A stretch of DNA of 64,000 nt from the NCBI RefSeq assembly GCF_900458435.1, contig NZ_UHCT01000001.1:2418001-2482000 (forward strand), given 5' to 3'. The translations under genes and the position numbers were made by a program. Below, in pieces: positions 63,582-64,000 of the stretch (positions within the stretch are counted from its first letter, which is position 1; each line of letters starts with the position of its first letter). The notes under the pieces were generated by a model. The model ran no database searches, had not been told where the DNA came from, and was given only the letters and a program-made list of their open reading frames with translations. This stretch comes from Staphylococcus carnosus (GTDB taxonomy: Bacteria > Bacillota > Bacilli > Staphylococcales > Staphylococcaceae).

Positions 63582-64000
63582 ATGAAATTTGCAGTTGTTG
63601 GAACAGGTGTAATCGGCAGCGGATGGATTACACGTATGCTCGCACATGGACATGAAGTTATCGCAACAGACCCTGGCGAAGGTGCTTATGAAACAATGTT
63701 GGCACAAGTTAAACAAAACTGGCCTTATGCTGAGCGCATGGGATTGGCACCAGGTGCATCTATCGATAATCTGACTTTCACACCTCATTTGGACGAAGCT
63801 GTAAAAGATGCTGACTTAATCCAAGAAAATGTACCAGAAGTTGAAGAAATCAAAGATAAAGTACTTACTGAAATTGATTTTTATGCAAAACCAGATGCCA
63901 TTATCGGCTCTAGTACATCAGGTATCATGCCTACAGAATTACAACAAAACCTTAAACATCCCGAACGTCTTGTTGTTGCACATCCATTCCATCCGGTTTA
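63582..64000 (+). CDS. L-carnitine dehydrogenase-like 3-hydroxyacyl-CoA dehydrogenase family protein (5' part)
   Basis: The gene runs off the right edge; 139 codons are present. It begins MKFAVVGTGVIGSGWITRML, an NAD-binding Rossmann loop, with LAHGHEVIATDPGEGA. It continues to DADLIQENVPEVEEIKDKV and AIIGSSTSGIMPTEL, which carries the family's catalytic-region Ser, followed by HPFHPV. The GSGW start and the BKACE neighbour, with a one-base gap, favour carnitine 3-dehydrogenase. A hydroxybutyryl-CoA dehydrogenase is the alternative. SD AAAGGAGG precedes the ATG. Confidence 0.82.
   Translation, partial: MKFAVVGTGVIGSGWITRMLAHGHEVIATDPGEGAYETMLAQVKQNWPYAERMGLAPGASIDNLTFTPHLDEAVKDADLIQENVPEVEEIKDKVLTEIDFYAKPDAIIGSSTSGIMPTELQQNLKHPERLVVAHPFHPV

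Noticed and set aside
63450..63788. 112-codon minus-strand frame at the right end
   Set aside because: It is antisense to the BKACE and dehydrogenase genes, which have clear family motifs and ribosome-binding sites.

Overview
The window comes from a low-GC Firmicute and almost certainly from a coagulase-negative Staphylococcus. The evidence is the staphylococcal core gene order (rplY-prs-glmU-spoVG-ridA-purR-ispE-veg-ksgA-rnmV-tatD-metS, then rsmI-yabA-ricT-holB-darA-tmk, the rrn operon, recR-ebfC-dnaX, the SRP RNA, tre and gltBD), the YSIRK-type lipase, and an Sle1-like autolysin. The many single-base lesions in accessory genes recall food-associated species such as the S. carnosus group. 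That species guess is inference only.

Layout. Positions 1-11.5 kb carry housekeeping genes on the minus strand, interrupted at 7.7-8.5 kb by a non-coding-looking stretch. I read that stretch as a SprG/SprF-like type I toxin-antitoxin locus with a second, toxin-less antitoxin copy. The intact toxin promoter overlaps a near-perfect Gram-positive SOS (LexA) box. Positions 11.7-19.1 kb are accessory and visibly decaying: an ABC transporter whose ATPase is frameshifted in Walker A, a lipoprotein and three genes resembling the tail of the staphylococcal ess (type VII secretion) locus with two of them broken, an unknown plus-strand relic, and a long lipase gene with one frameshift. Positions 19.2-26.0 kb are conserved housekeeping. 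Positions 26.1-31.3 kb hold one 16S-23S-5S operon without spacer tRNAs, with two promoters and both long processing stems visible. Positions 31.5-35.0 kb carry recR, ebfC, dnaX and a GNAT gene.

Positions 35-44 kb mix a small membrane protein, a divergent MFS/LysR pair, the large SRP RNA, an SdpR/SdpI-like autorepressor-immunity pair, the trehalose operon (treP-treC-treR, with operator and cre in the promoter), a VOC protein and tRNA-Ser. Positions 44.2-51.3 kb carry gltB-gltD with the divergent activator gene gltC. Positions 51.5-61.9 kb carry a YibE/F pair, small conserved proteins, a stand-alone MerB-like alkylmercury lyase with all four key residues, a patatin, two cysteine-free HesB-like paralogues around a Nudix gene whose Nudix box is shortened, the Sle1 autolysin, a surface 5'-nucleotidase with an LPNSG sorting signal, and an arylamine N-acetyltransferase. 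The window ends in a TetR-controlled pair (BKACE enzyme plus a dehydrogenase) that I read as the start of an L-carnitine catabolic operon.

Links between genes. prs makes PRPP and purR senses it. tmk, holB, yabA and dnaX serve replication. treP, treC and treR form one sugar circuit. gltC controls gltBD. The candidate toxin locus would couple DNA damage to membrane depolarisation in the manner of tisB/istR.
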